In this document: in pieces, positions 46,756 to 56,666 of the stretch
Numbering within the stretch: the stretch's first letter is position 1
How the letters are laid out: every line of letters starts with the position of its first letter
DNA from: Prostheceraeus crozeri
Taxonomy: Eukaryota > Platyhelminthes > Polycladida > Euryleptidae
Assembly (NCBI GenBank): GCA_907163375.1
Contig: CAJQUW010007530.1
Span: forward strand, 124,001-188,000
DNA length: 64,000 bases
Reading direction: 5' to 3'
Program-made: the position numbers and the translations under genes
The notes under the pieces: generated by a model
What the model was told of the DNA's origin: nothing
Seen by the model: only the letters and a program-made list of their open reading frames with translations
Database searches by the model: none

Positions 46756-47478
46756 TAGTCCTGCAGCCAGAACGAGTTTCTGCAAGGAACGAGGCTGAAA
46801 GTAAGACTTTCACAGAATGATGTACACCCTATGCCTACTTCGAATCGGCACGTCTGCCGAGTTCTAGTGAGTTACTCTTCTTGTCAGACAAGATCAAAGA
46901 AAAACACATGTATCAAATGGGTCGCAGATAAAAGAGATTGCAGTTTTTGGCTAAAATGAAATTTCGTATGTTTTCTCTGATTAAACGAAAAGTACTAAGC
47001 CAAGAGTCCCAATTTTTGGAATGGAATGTCTTCAGACCATTTCCTATGATGTGCATTTGCTATTATCATGCATCTAATCGGCAATGTATGTGAGAATGTG
47101 GATAAAGTTGCTCAAAATGTTTATATTTGCCGGCATTAAGAGGCTCGCCAAATCTAAATGTGTTTAGCTTTATAGACAGGAGTGCATGAAGATGAAAGGA
47201 AATGACCTGAAGACATTCCATTCCAAAAATTGTGACTCTGGGCTTAGTACTTTTTGTCTGATCAGAGAAAACATACAAATTTTCATATTAGCCAAAAACT
47301 GCTATCTTCGACCCATTGGATTTACATGCCTTTCTTTGATCCTGTCTGACAGGAAGAGAAACTCACTAGAACTCGTCAGACGCAACGATTCGTAGTATGT
47401 ATAGGTTGTACATCATTCTGTGAAAGTCTCACTTTCGGCCTCGTTCCCTGCAGAAACTCGTTCTGGCTGCCGGACTTA
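46756..47478. repeat. Palindrome of two LINE 3' tails, arms of about 290 bp
   Basis: The left arm (46756-47048) runs from CAGCCAGAACGAGTTTCTGC inward to GGAATGTCTTCAGACCATTT. The right arm (47185-47478) is its inverted copy, ending AAACTCGTTCTGGCTGCCGG. Each arm read outward ends with a short coding-like stretch (SDRKRNSLELVRRNDS, stop) and the same 3' tail as the LINE fragment at 31290. The centre (47049-47184) is unrelated. Confidence 0.75.
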
Positions 47479-47599
47479 AGTTCGCACATGCTATTAGAGT
47501 CGCGGCAATTATTCATTGATAAAAGCGATCATAATTAGAAGTTCATGAGACAATCGGCAAACATTTACACAATTTCTTCTTATATACCGGTGGTAAGTA

Positions 47600-47957
47600 C
47601 ACTAGGTGACATGTCATGCTCAATTACGCGTGAGTACACATGACCCTAAACATCCGTGGTTACGCGTGACATTTGTGCAACATTTGTCGGCAGTCCTGTT
47701 ACGTAGACTTTGCGCCTCATGTGTCTGCATGTATCAGAGGCTGAACAATATGATAGGATCTCAATTTCATGCTCAGGGAAGACAGAACGTGCTTAGTGGT
47801 TCATCCGTGGTTCAAGCGGCAACGCAGACAACCGTAGACGACGCGCAAACTATAAACGCTCACCCGCGCTTGTTCATAAACAAGTATAAACTGCTCTACG
47901 GATGTTTGGGGTGCTCCGTAACTACGCGTGAATTGTGCGTGGCAATGTCACCTAGTG
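47600..47957. mobile_element. MITE with TA duplication, terminal repeats of about 60 bp
   Basis: Both ends start CACTAGGTGACAT (right end inverted CACTAGGTGACAT), flanked by TA at 47598-47599 and 47958-47959. The inverted homology continues through ACGCGTGA to AAACATCCGT. An open frame spans the element, but it is explained by the inverted structure and encodes nothing recognisable. Confidence 0.8.
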
Positions 47958-49737
47958 TAATCACGCAGTACGTATGGTTTCTGGTACAAGCGTTTATTAA
48001 GTCTTTCCACATTACAGCTTGATAAAGTTGTATCCCAGTTGTTTCATGCCTTTGCTGAGAGTAGGTGTGTATTATAGCATCAGTTACTTATTGAATCTCC
48101 CCCTATTAGTCTTCTCGACGAATACTTTTCAGCTTCAAATTTGATGAATAAATGAGAATTTTTTGCCGTGCGTCTCTCGCAATTTCCGTTCATAACGGAC
48201 AATCCGAAAATTTCTGGGAATCCTTCACACAGACGGCATCGAAGTTCCCGTGACTCAGTCTAAACCAAGCACCATACTTTGAAATTTTATAAATATTTTG
48301 TACGGGCCTATATTCCGCACATACTGCATGGTTGCATGAATGTATGAAAGAGGCCATCATTTTTTTAATCGCCATAACTGATTAGTAGGAAATGTCCTAA
48401 GACTTGAAATAAGCACGAAACTATTTGGCTACAGTTGACTATGCGCTTCGTCCAAAAAAGGACTCAACAGTTCGGCTCGAAAGGGTGAAAAACAGCTTCT
48501 AATTACATGTATTGGAAACGTTGGCCTATTGGAATTATACGTGTTGAGATCAGAAATAAAATCGGCTGAACTGCTTAAGATATTGAACGCCCACTTCGAA
48601 GAAACAGCTATCAACGAAAGTTTTCTTCGCAAGTGTCTATAATTCACCTTGTCCTCCCCTCACAGTATTAAACCTGTCCATCATGAATGCTAGAAAAATT
48701 GGTCGTTGGCAGATTGTGCCAGATTAAGCCATGATATATAAAATGAAGAAGTAGATCATTTTAATCTCGACCTTTCTACGATAAAAGAATAGTAAGCTTA
48801 TTGTAAAACAAATTAGACGGGCTAAAGCCCTCGGGATTCATCAAATAATTTCCCGTTCTACATCCCAGAGAATCGTATAGCAATCCTTTATCCATTAAAT
48901 GGACTAGGAATAGACATTGGTACTAAACACTGCAAAAGAAGACCTTGAATTAAGATTTGATCAGAATTATACCTTGGCATCCAGTATTTGTTACATTCCA
49001 TTAATTAAGCAAATTGCGACTGAAAAATGAAAAAAGCCGCAGAAATATTGATAAAGGAAATAACATCGCAAGCTAGTAGTAAAAGATGCGAAGATCGATT
49101 GAGTCAATTTCATCGAATGATGTCAGCTATCTGACAGAAAGAAAAAATACTGTAAATGTTGATAATTGTGTTAATAACAAATCGTTTACCAATTTGGTAT
49201 TTTTGATTCTGCATTAGCTAGATATGATTCAATTGAGCACATAGTAATGCTCCCATGCTTCAAATTCAAATGCTAGATGTATGCACTTCAAGGATATTCA
49301 CTGTAATTACAATCAAAATAATATATAGAAAAAATAAAATCATGACATAACTGGACTTTGCAGCAGAAAAGTTCACCATGAACTACAAAGTTGACGAGGG
49401 ACTGTAAAGTGCTGACCAAGGACTGTAAAGTAATTCTCATGAGCGAACTGAGGGCTATGCTTTGGTAATATCAACTTTTCAACACATGTATAGAAACAAA
49501 TCTATAAGCCACGAGCACAATTTTAACAATGGACTCCTTTTGAAAAACATATTGAATTCGAATAGATCGTCTGTGTCTGCAATCTCTGCAATACCCATCT
49601 TTGCCTGAGCAAGAGTATAGTCACCCGGTGTAAAAATGGAACAAACTTTGCCAACCTTGCTATAAATGATTTGTGAATGATCCAAATCAGCCGTTTTCGC
49701 ATGAGTTTTGAATATATTGTCTTGGCTATTTTTCATT
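47958..49737. other. Nothing recognised
   Basis: Plain AT-rich sequence with short chance frames. Confidence 0.5.
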
Positions 49738-49946
49738 ATTTGATTGTAGTTGGAAAGAGCCAAAATAGAATGATGGTGGTTTGATTTTCTTTTTCTCATT
49801 TCTTACAATTAATTTAAGTAATTTACAATTAATTACAATTTTACCTGCAGATAGTTAACGGATGTTAACTGAAATTAGTTGTAAGAAATAAAAAAATAAA
49901 ACCACCGTCATTCTATTTTGGCTCTTTCCAACTACAATCAAATAAC
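49738..49946. repeat. Foldback palindrome, arms of about 76 bp
   Basis: The left arm ATTTGATTGTAGTTGGAAAG to TTCTTACAA and the right arm TTGTAAGAA to CTTTCCAACTACAATCAAAT are nearly identical inverted copies around a ~56 bp AT-rich loop rich in TTACAATTAA words. Confidence 0.75.
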
Positions 49947-50014
49947 GTTTTCGCATGCATGTTAGCTCATCAGTCAATCAATTAGGGGTAGAATTTTAAA
50001 TTTCATCGTGTCAG

Positions 50015-50790
50015 TAGTTTAGACGCCATGGTCGATAATGATTCATTTTTACCTCGTCGTTTGGGCGAAGTGGAACAATCACGCGATGCTTGACAGATAT
50101 TTGAGGATCGCAAAACTACTAGCGCGTGGCAAGTTGGACTGATTACTACTGAGTATCGGAGATAAGGCAGCTAGCTTTTACAATGAACTTAAGTGGTTAG
50201 ATGTCACAAAATTTGAAATTATATGCTTGTTCAAAAGCAGTGAAGCTTCTGAGGAAGCAATTTCTGGAGAAGAATATCTTAGGTGAAAGAAGTAAACTGT
50301 ACTCATCGAAGCAATCTCCCACACAACCAGTGAAAGATAGCGTTAGTTAGCTACGACAAATAGCATGATATTGTAACTTTCCTGGTGCTTTTTCAGACGA
50401 AGCTTTAGAAGAAGCCTTTTATCAATGATTATATGATGAGTTAGCAAAAAAAGTTCGTCGATAATTCGAAACAGATTATACAGTAGGAAAGAAATTTCTT
50501 ATTGAAGATACAGTTTCTTGAGCAGATATTGAAGGATCATTGAGGTCAGTTTATACTACTATATCACCAGAAACATCAAGTCAAGTTGCATCTGTGAAAG
50601 AAAACATCACCATTGCCAGTGACAAGATGAGTACTCCACCAGTCGACAGATCAAAACAAGCTGAAAATGTTTCTGTCGTGGTTCCCTACAAATCCATGGT
50701 CAATGAGAATGCTCCGAATATCGAAAGTGTTGCACAGAAATCTCAAATTGTTTTCTATTCAAGTATATTCATTAATTCTGCAATCTCGAA
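50015..50790 (+). mobile_element. Fossil Gypsy-type gag fragment, relative of the element at 52522
   Basis: It is collinear with the gag part of the intact element (52783 on). Both share TTTGAGGATCGCAAA/TTTGAGAATTGCAAA, GGAGA(T/C)AAGGCAGCTAG, the TGTACTCATCGAAGCA words and the SVYTTIS coding stretch. The copy is truncated, with no LTRs seen, and broken in several places. It is much older than the whole element and looks like a sister lineage rather than its parent. Confidence 0.75.
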
Positions 50791-51956
50791 TCACTCCTGA
50801 GTAAAGTAACACATGAATCTTCGATCACATTCAAAATCAGGTGACATTAAAATTTACAATCTTCTACTAATAAAGTAGATGTGAACAGATGTCAAGTGCA
50901 CATAAACATGTAAGGAATAAGCAGTAGTCAAATGCTCAAGTCATAGCAGTCTTAGATATTGCAATACTACAACACCACATCGTGTTGGTGAGGAGAATCA
51001 AAAACTTAAAGCTGAAGTAGAACTCTACTTTTCATAAAGGCGTCCTTCAATTCTATTTCTATCATTTTTATCATACACATTATCATCAAACCGACAAAGC
51101 ATAGAAATAGATGCCTCATGTAAGTTTTATTTCATAATTAGCAAGAAAGGTGACGAAAATGCAATAACTCTATTTGTGAATTTGAAAGCAGTTCATAGGC
51201 TATTGCATTGATCACTGATTTTAATAGAAGTTTCACTCGTTTTCTGAAATAATAGTCATCAATCAAGAATGCCTGAAAGCAATGTAAGCACGGATTTTAA
51301 CTCGAAGTCAAACAGTTTTTCTCTCTTTGGACGATTTTCTGTTTTTGCAATCTTTGCTCTCACAGAAAAAGAAAGCAATTCTGAAATCTGAAATTTAGAT
51401 GGTTTACAGTGAAAAACGCAACCTATCGATTGGTTGTTGAACGGATTCATAACTCCCTGTAGTTTCAGAGATGCAGAAGCGAAACGCCCACAACCTAATG
51501 GTGGAGGACACTCAATTATGCTGTCTTCCATTATCACTCAAATACGCCTGAGGTAATAATGAAGCACACATACAGACAAAAAAGTTGATCAAAATTCTTA
51601 ATAGCTCAGGATGTTGCAGAAGATACCAAAAATATTCGGAACGGTAAAGTTCCTGAAAATAAAAATCAGCACCCGATTTCAACTCAGAAAAAAGTTGTCG
51701 ACTAAAATTTTTTGTCATTTTCGTAATCCTCATATCAAAACACAAATATTTTAATGTATTCAATTGTGAAACATGTATCCATTCGATAGTAATTTCTATT
51801 TAATTAGCAATATCTGAAAGTTGATATGGAAGAAATCTACAAAACATACAAGAATAACGCCTCAATCCGAGATAGAAAAAACAACAGAAGAAAATTCTGG
51901 TTAAGTTGTTGATCATGATGTGGGATTCTTTTTGTAACTGAATATTTCCAGCATTG
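50791..51956. other. Nothing supported
   Basis: There may be further unrecognisable remains of the 50.0 kb fossil. No open frame of note. Confidence 0.4.
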
Positions 51957-52188
51957 TCAATTTCTTCTTTTCGACTTTATGCTACGTCGCTCTCGTCTTC
52001 GATCCTGTGATGCGGCTATTTGTGTGGTATCATTTGATTTGACTGCATTATGCAACTTTTCAGCAACTTCCGAAAAAACTTCATTTCCTGTTGTCATCAT
52101 TTGGGTACTTGGGCTATTCGTTGTGGTCTGCGCCGACCCTGATCGGTGATGACTGACTGATTTCTGATACTTTTGGTCTATTGCACTT
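51957..52188 (-). CDS. Possible 3'-terminal exon of an unidentified minus-strand gene
   Basis: The minus strand is open for about 76 codons from a possible acceptor (TTATTTGAAG, 52189 on) to a TGA at 51957-51959, with no internal Met early on. The product is Ser/Thr/Gln-rich, then has VFSEVAEKLHNAVKSND and a very basic end (DRRRERRSIKSKRRN). The composition is unlike the chance frames around it. No family recognised. If real, the upstream exons lie beyond 52.2 kb and the Gypsy element at 52522 is inserted in its intron. No poly(A) signal was confirmed. Confidence 0.35.
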
Positions 52189-52521
52189 CTTCAAATAATT
52201 ATTAAAATATAGTAAAATGACTGCCCATATTCACTCAACTGTAAATAGGCAAAATGTTGTGACCTTGGACAGCTGATGGGCCTACATTAACTAAGACAGC
52301 CTTCACTACATCAACTAAAACCATAAAGCAGATATTTTCTTTTCATAAAAACATATCAAACAAATGACTCTTGCTCATAACATGATTTCAGGGTTCTGGA
52401 ATTGTCATAGGTATTCATTCCTGAACATTAGGTCCCTATTGCTTCTGTGAAACTGTTATTTTATCAAATAGGCCCACTTTGAACTATATTGTGATTTTTC
52501 TTTAAGAAGTTATACCTGGTG

Positions 52522-52765
52522 TGTGGTATTGTGATATACATGTACAACGGTGACTTATATTTCTATTACTACTTGATGATTTCTATGTTCATAGCTTTCT
52601 TTGTTTGTAGATGTGCATTTCATACTTATTCATAGCCGTAGTGACTGTAATCACAATTTGAATCTTAAACATAATTTGCGTATCAATGTTACCCTGTCGG
52701 TCGGAATGATTCCTGATTGCAGAATTAATAAATAGAACAAAATATTACTTGCTTTCTTTACAACA
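52522..52765 (+). repeat. 5' LTR of the Gypsy element
   Basis: It begins TGTGGTATTG and ends TTTACAACA. It holds an AATAAA at about 52727-52732 and the 17-nt stretch (52709-52725) complementary to the primer-binding site. Confidence 0.95.
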
Positions 52766-52767
52766 CT

Positions 52768-52784
52768 ATTCTGCAATCAGGAAT
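52768..52784 (+). promoter_or_regulatory. Putative self-primed primer-binding site
   Basis: Two bases after the LTR, ATTCTGCAATCAGGAAT is the exact reverse complement of 52709-52725 inside the LTR. It overlaps the start codon of the Gag-Pol frame. No tRNA 3' end starting TGG was recognised at the LTR border. Tf1/sushi Gypsy elements are known to prime from their own RNA, and this arrangement fits. Confidence 0.6.
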
Positions 52785-55700
52785 GGCAACCAAAATTTCA
52801 TCTCCAATGTTGAAGGATGAGTCTGTTGAAGGATCTGATCGCTTCATTATTCAATTTGAAAGATATTTGAGAATTGCAAAGCAATCAAATGATGATGACA
52901 AGCTGGATTTGTTACTATTGAGTGTCGGAGACAAGGCAGCTAGTTTCTATGATGAAATTCAATGGCCAGAACTTTCAAAGTCGGATATTGATTCGGGAAT
53001 TACCAATTACTCAAGAGCAGTGAAATTTTTGAGACAAAAGTTTTCAGGTGACAAAAATATCCTAAGTGAAAGAACTCAGCTGTACTCATCGAAGCAGTCA
53101 CCAGTACAATCCGTGAGAGATTATGTAAGTCAATTACGACTAATAGCGCGCTACTGTGATTTTCCTGATGCTTTTGCGGATGAAGCATTAAGAGATGCTT
53201 TTTGTCAAGGGTTGCATGATGAGTTGGCAAAAAAGAATGCTTGCCGACAATTTGCGATAAATCACAAAGGAGGAAAGAAATTTCTTTTTGAAGATGCAGT
53301 TTCTTGCGCAGAAATTGAAGAATCTGTGAGATCAGTGTATACCACGATATCTGCAGAAGCATCGTCAAGCCAGGTTGCATCGGTAAAAGAAACCAAAACT
53401 GTTACGAATGAGATCAATGTTCCGTCAGTAGACAGAGTATCCATGATGACAAACAAAACAAATCGCCAATGCTTCTGGTGTGGATCCTCTCAGATACATG
53501 GGCGAAAAGAATGTCCAGCCTATGACAAGGAATGTCACAATTGCGAAGGCATGGGTCATTTCGCGAGAGTTTGTAGGAGAAAGAAAAAAGTTTTGTCAGT
53601 AGTCGGAAATCTGAATGCAAGAGCTTCCACTCGCAAATTTCTGTATTCTACAGTGAATGGTTTGCCTTTGAGATGGCTTATTGATCCCGGAAGTGACATA
53701 ACCATTATCACCATGCAGACAGCCAAAAGACATTCAATCAAGTATGATAGAATCGGAACCTTCTACGCTGAAGCTGCAAACGGGAGTAACTTAAAAATTA
53801 TTGGAAAAGGAACAGCTGCAATTGTATTTCAAGAAAGACACATCGAAACAGAGGTACATATTGCTCTGAATTTGTCGGACAATGCAATTTTGGGGATGTC
53901 AACTTTCAATCAATTCGAAAAACTGGAAATGGAATTACCAGGTTCACTGCCAGTGTTGAAAATCTCAGCAATTAGTGACATAGACAATGAATTGAAAAGT
54001 GTGTCAGACAAGCCATCTGTGTTGAATGTGCAACCGATTTCACTTTTCCAACTCCAGGATGATGCTAAGCCAGTGCGTTGTCCTTCACGCTATCGGACAG
54101 CGGATGACTTGCATTTTATCAAGAAGGAAGTAAATAGACTAAGGAATGAAGGAATCATCGTTGAATCCAAATCTGACTGGCGATCACAGGTAGTGGTGCT
54201 GAAAAATGCAAATCGAAAGAAGAGAATGGCAATCGACTATGCTTCTACGGTGAATCGATTTTCGAAATTGGATGCCTTTCCAGTCCCAGTCATTTCTGAC
54301 GTTTTGAATGACTTGCATGGCAACAAATATTACAGCTCACTAGACTTGAGATCAGCGTATCACCAAGTACCTATCAATGAATCCGAACAAAAATTTACAG
54401 CTTTCGAGGCAGATGGAAAACTTTGGCAATTCACAAGACTTCCGTTTGGAGTTACAAATGGCGTACCAGCATTTTGTAGGGTGATTCGTAACATAACACA
54501 GGATTTGGAAGGTGTGATAACATACCTTGACGATATTGTAGTTTTTGGAAAAACTCTGGAAGACCATGATAGAAATTTGACAGCATTCTTAAACCGAGCA
54601 AGAGAAGTGAATCTGACGTTGAACTCCTCAAAATGTATATTGGCAAAACAAGAACTCACGTTTCTGGGGCATACCTTTAAAGATGGCATGATGCTTCCTG
54701 ACAAAACAAGATTGGCACCCTTATTGGATTTTCCCATTCCAGAATCCGTGAAACAATTGGAAAGATTTATTGGAATGATGGTCTATTATTCAAAATGGAT
54801 CAAAGATTTTTCAGCAAAAATGGAGCCTTTATTTGAAGCCAAGAACAAAAATATGCTTCCATTGAGTGATTCATGTTTGAAAGTCATCAGTGACTTGAAA
54901 AAAATAGTCTCTGGAGCTTCTTTAGCGATTCCTGTAGAAGGTCATCCAATGGTGCTGGAAACAGATGCTTCTACAACTTGTGTTGGAGCGGTCTTGAGCC
55001 AGAATGGACAACCGATATCATTTTACTCTAATCGTTTGAATTCAAGTGAGCGCAATTGGTCTTCAGTTGAACTTGAGGCTTACGCAATAGTCAAAGCAAT
55101 TAATAACATGAGACATTTTTTGATCGGAAAGAGATTCACAATCATCACTGATCAAGGAGTTTCCTTTCTTTTCGATTGTCGACCAAAAAATAGAATAAAG
55201 AATGCAAAAATCAATAGATGGAGATTGGAACTTGCAGAGTACGAATTTGACATACAATATCGTCCTGGAGCGACGAATAAAGTTGCCGACGCATTGAGTC
55301 GAGTGTGTGCATTGAAAAGTGATCACAATAAGGAAGATTTGGCAAGACTGACACTCAGTGTTCATGAGAATTTTGGACACCCTGGAATATCAAGATTGAC
55401 AAAATATCAAGAGAAGAAATATGACATTCACGCCGCGTACACTTCAATGAAAGAGTGCATCGCTAAATGTCAAATATGCTCGAGAATGAAGCCGCGCTTT
55501 GTGAAATTGCCTACAGATACTCTTATTCAGTCAACACAACCGTGGCAGCGTCTATCAATCGATTTTGTTGGTCCAAAACATTCTTCTTCAAGGAATCAGT
55601 ATATTTTTACTGTGATTGATGAATTTTCGAGGTATCCGTTCGCATTTCCGGTGTACAGGCCCACAGCAACAGTCGCTATTCAGAGTTTGAATTCATTGTT

Positions 55701-56412
55701 TACATTGTTCGGTCCTCCTTCGTCGGTTCACAGTGATCGTGGCTCACAATTTGAAAGTTCTGAGTTTAGAAATTTCTTGAATTCCTGGAATGTTTTGAAA
55801 ACAAGGACAAGTCCTTATCACTCTGAAAGCAACGGTCAAATTAAAAGATTCAATGGAGTAATTTGGAAGACCCTTCAACTCAGATTATGTCAAAAGAGGA
55901 TGAAAAATGATAGATGGGAAAGTGGGTTGCATTTCGCATTGATGAACATACGTTCCTTGCCATCACGGCCACTCGATTATGACACTCCGCATGAAAGATT
56001 CTTGAAGTTCGAAAGACGATCTACCTTGGATGAACCAATTACCAATAACTCAATGAACAAGAATATCCGACTGCCTGATTGGCTAGTTCCAGGAAATCAA
56101 GCATTCGTCAGGTTGAGTAACCATTTTACAAAAAAGAATGATCTGAAAGAAGTGATGATATTACAAGTTGTCTCATCATACCTAGCTCGAGTGAAATTTT
56201 CTGACACTGGCCGGATCGACACTGATTCAGTGCGACACATGACAAGAAACCCAATTGAGAATCCTGAAAGTTCAAGGGATGAACATGACAGCAAGGAAGA
56301 TCAAATAGAGACTTCACTGATTGCAACGCAGCAACCGAGCACATCTGAGAGCGTCAGAAATAGAAGCAACAAAAGCGTCTACAATCTACGGGATAGGCCT
56401 AATCTTTCATGA
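52783..56412 (+). CDS. Gag-Pol polyprotein of the Gypsy element
   Basis: 1209 residues in one frame. Residues 1-220 are Gag, without obvious motifs. About 229-265 carries two zinc knuckles (CFWCG with REC, and CHNCEGMGHFARVC). About 300 is the aspartic protease (LIDPGSDITII). About 440-640 is the reverse transcriptase (SSLDLRSAYHQVPI, LPFGVTNGVPAF, YLDDIVVFG). About 725-835 is RNase H (LETDAS, RPGATNKVADALSR). About 860-1060 is the integrase, with an HHCC finger and DDE core (LSIDFVGP, VHSDRGSQFES, SPYHSESNG). The C-terminal tail is basic. Gag and Pol share one frame, so no frameshift is needed, and processing is presumably by the protease, as in Tf1/sushi and some Mag-like elements. The frame is whole. 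Confidence 0.95.
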   Translation: MATKISSPMLKDESVEGSDRFIIQFERYLRIAKQSNDDDKLDLLLLSVGDKAASFYDEIQWPELSKSDIDSGITNYSRAVKFLRQKFSGDKNILSERTQLYSSKQSPVQSVRDYVSQLRLIARYCDFPDAFADEALRDAFCQGLHDELAKKNACRQFAINHKGGKKFLFEDAVSCAEIEESVRSVYTTISAEASSSQVASVKETKTVTNEINVPSVDRVSMMTNKTNRQCFWCGSSQIHGRKECPAYDKECHNCEGMGHFARVCRRKKKVLSVVGNLNARASTRKFLYSTVNGLPLRWLIDPGSDITIITMQTAKRHSIKYDRIGTFYAEAANGSNLKIIGKGTAAIVFQERHIETEVHIALNLSDNAILGMSTFNQFEKLEMELPGSLPVLKISAISDIDNELKSVSDKPSVLNVQPISLFQLQDDAKPVRCPSRYRTADDLHFIKKEVNRLRNEGIIVESKSDWRSQVVVLKNANRKKRMAIDYASTVNRFSKLDAFPVPVISDVLNDLHGNKYYSSLDLRSAYHQVPINESEQKFTAFEADGKLWQFTRLPFGVTNGVPAFCRVIRNITQDLEGVITYLDDIVVFGKTLEDHDRNLTAFLNRAREVNLTLNSSKCILAKQELTFLGHTFKDGMMLPDKTRLAPLLDFPIPESVKQLERFIGMMVYYSKWIKDFSAKMEPLFEAKNKNMLPLSDSCLKVISDLKKIVSGASLAIPVEGHPMVLETDASTTCVGAVLSQNGQPISFYSNRLNSSERNWSSVELEAYAIVKAINNMRHFLIGKRFTIITDQGVSFLFDCRPKNRIKNAKINRWRLELAEYEFDIQYRPGATNKVADALSRVCALKSDHNKEDLARLTLSVHENFGHPGISRLTKYQEKKYDIHAAYTSMKECIAKCQICSRMKPRFVKLPTDTLIQSTQPWQRLSIDFVGPKHSSSRNQYIFTVIDEFSRYPFAFPVYRPTATVAIQSLNSLFTLFGPPSSVHSDRGSQFESSEFRNFLNSWNVLKTRTSPYHSESNGQIKRFNGVIWKTLQLRLCQKRMKNDRWESGLHFALMNIRSLPSRPLDYDTPHERFLKFERRSTLDEPITNNSMNKNIRLPDWLVPGNQAFVRLSNHFTKKNDLKEVMILQVVSSYLARVKFSDTGRIDTDSVRHMTRNPIENPESSRDEHDSKEDQIETSLIATQQPSTSESVRNRSNKSVYNLRDRPNLS

Positions 56413-56424
56413 AGAGGGGGAGAG

Positions 56425-56666
56425 TGTGGTATTGTGATATACATGTACAACGGTGACATATTTCTATTACTACTTGATGATTTCTATGTTCATAGCTTTC
56501 TTTGTTTGTAGATGTGCATGTCATACTTATTCATAGCCGTAGTGACTGTAATCACAATTTGAATCTTTAACATAATTTGCGTATCAATGTTACCCTGTCG
56601 GTCGGAATGATTCCTGATTGCAGAATTAATAAATAGAACAAAATATTACTTGCTTTCTTTACAACA
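56425..56666 (+). repeat. 3' LTR of the Gypsy element
   Basis: Near-identical to the 5' LTR, preceded by the polypurine tract and followed by the TGGTG duplication. Confidence 0.95.

Larger units (their letters stand above)
52522..56666 (+). mobile_element. Whole-looking Gypsy (Metaviridae) LTR retrotransposon
   Basis: A 5-bp duplication TGGTG (52517-52521, 56667-56671) flanks two LTRs of 244 and 242 bp that differ at only a handful of positions (about 98% alike), so insertion is recent. Between them: a very short leader with a self-complementary primer-binding site, one long Gag-Pol frame, and a polypurine tract GAAGAGGGGGAGAG (56411-56424) abutting the 3' LTR. There is no envelope frame. 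The total is about 4.1 kb, compact for the family. It looks whole. Confidence 0.95.

Noticed and set aside
47606-48022. 138-codon plus-strand open frame
   Set aside because: It spans the MITE at 47600-47957; its openness is explained by the inverted repeat, and the product is unrecognisable.
53000-53380. 126-codon minus-strand frame
   Set aside because: Antisense shadow of the Gypsy Gag coding region.
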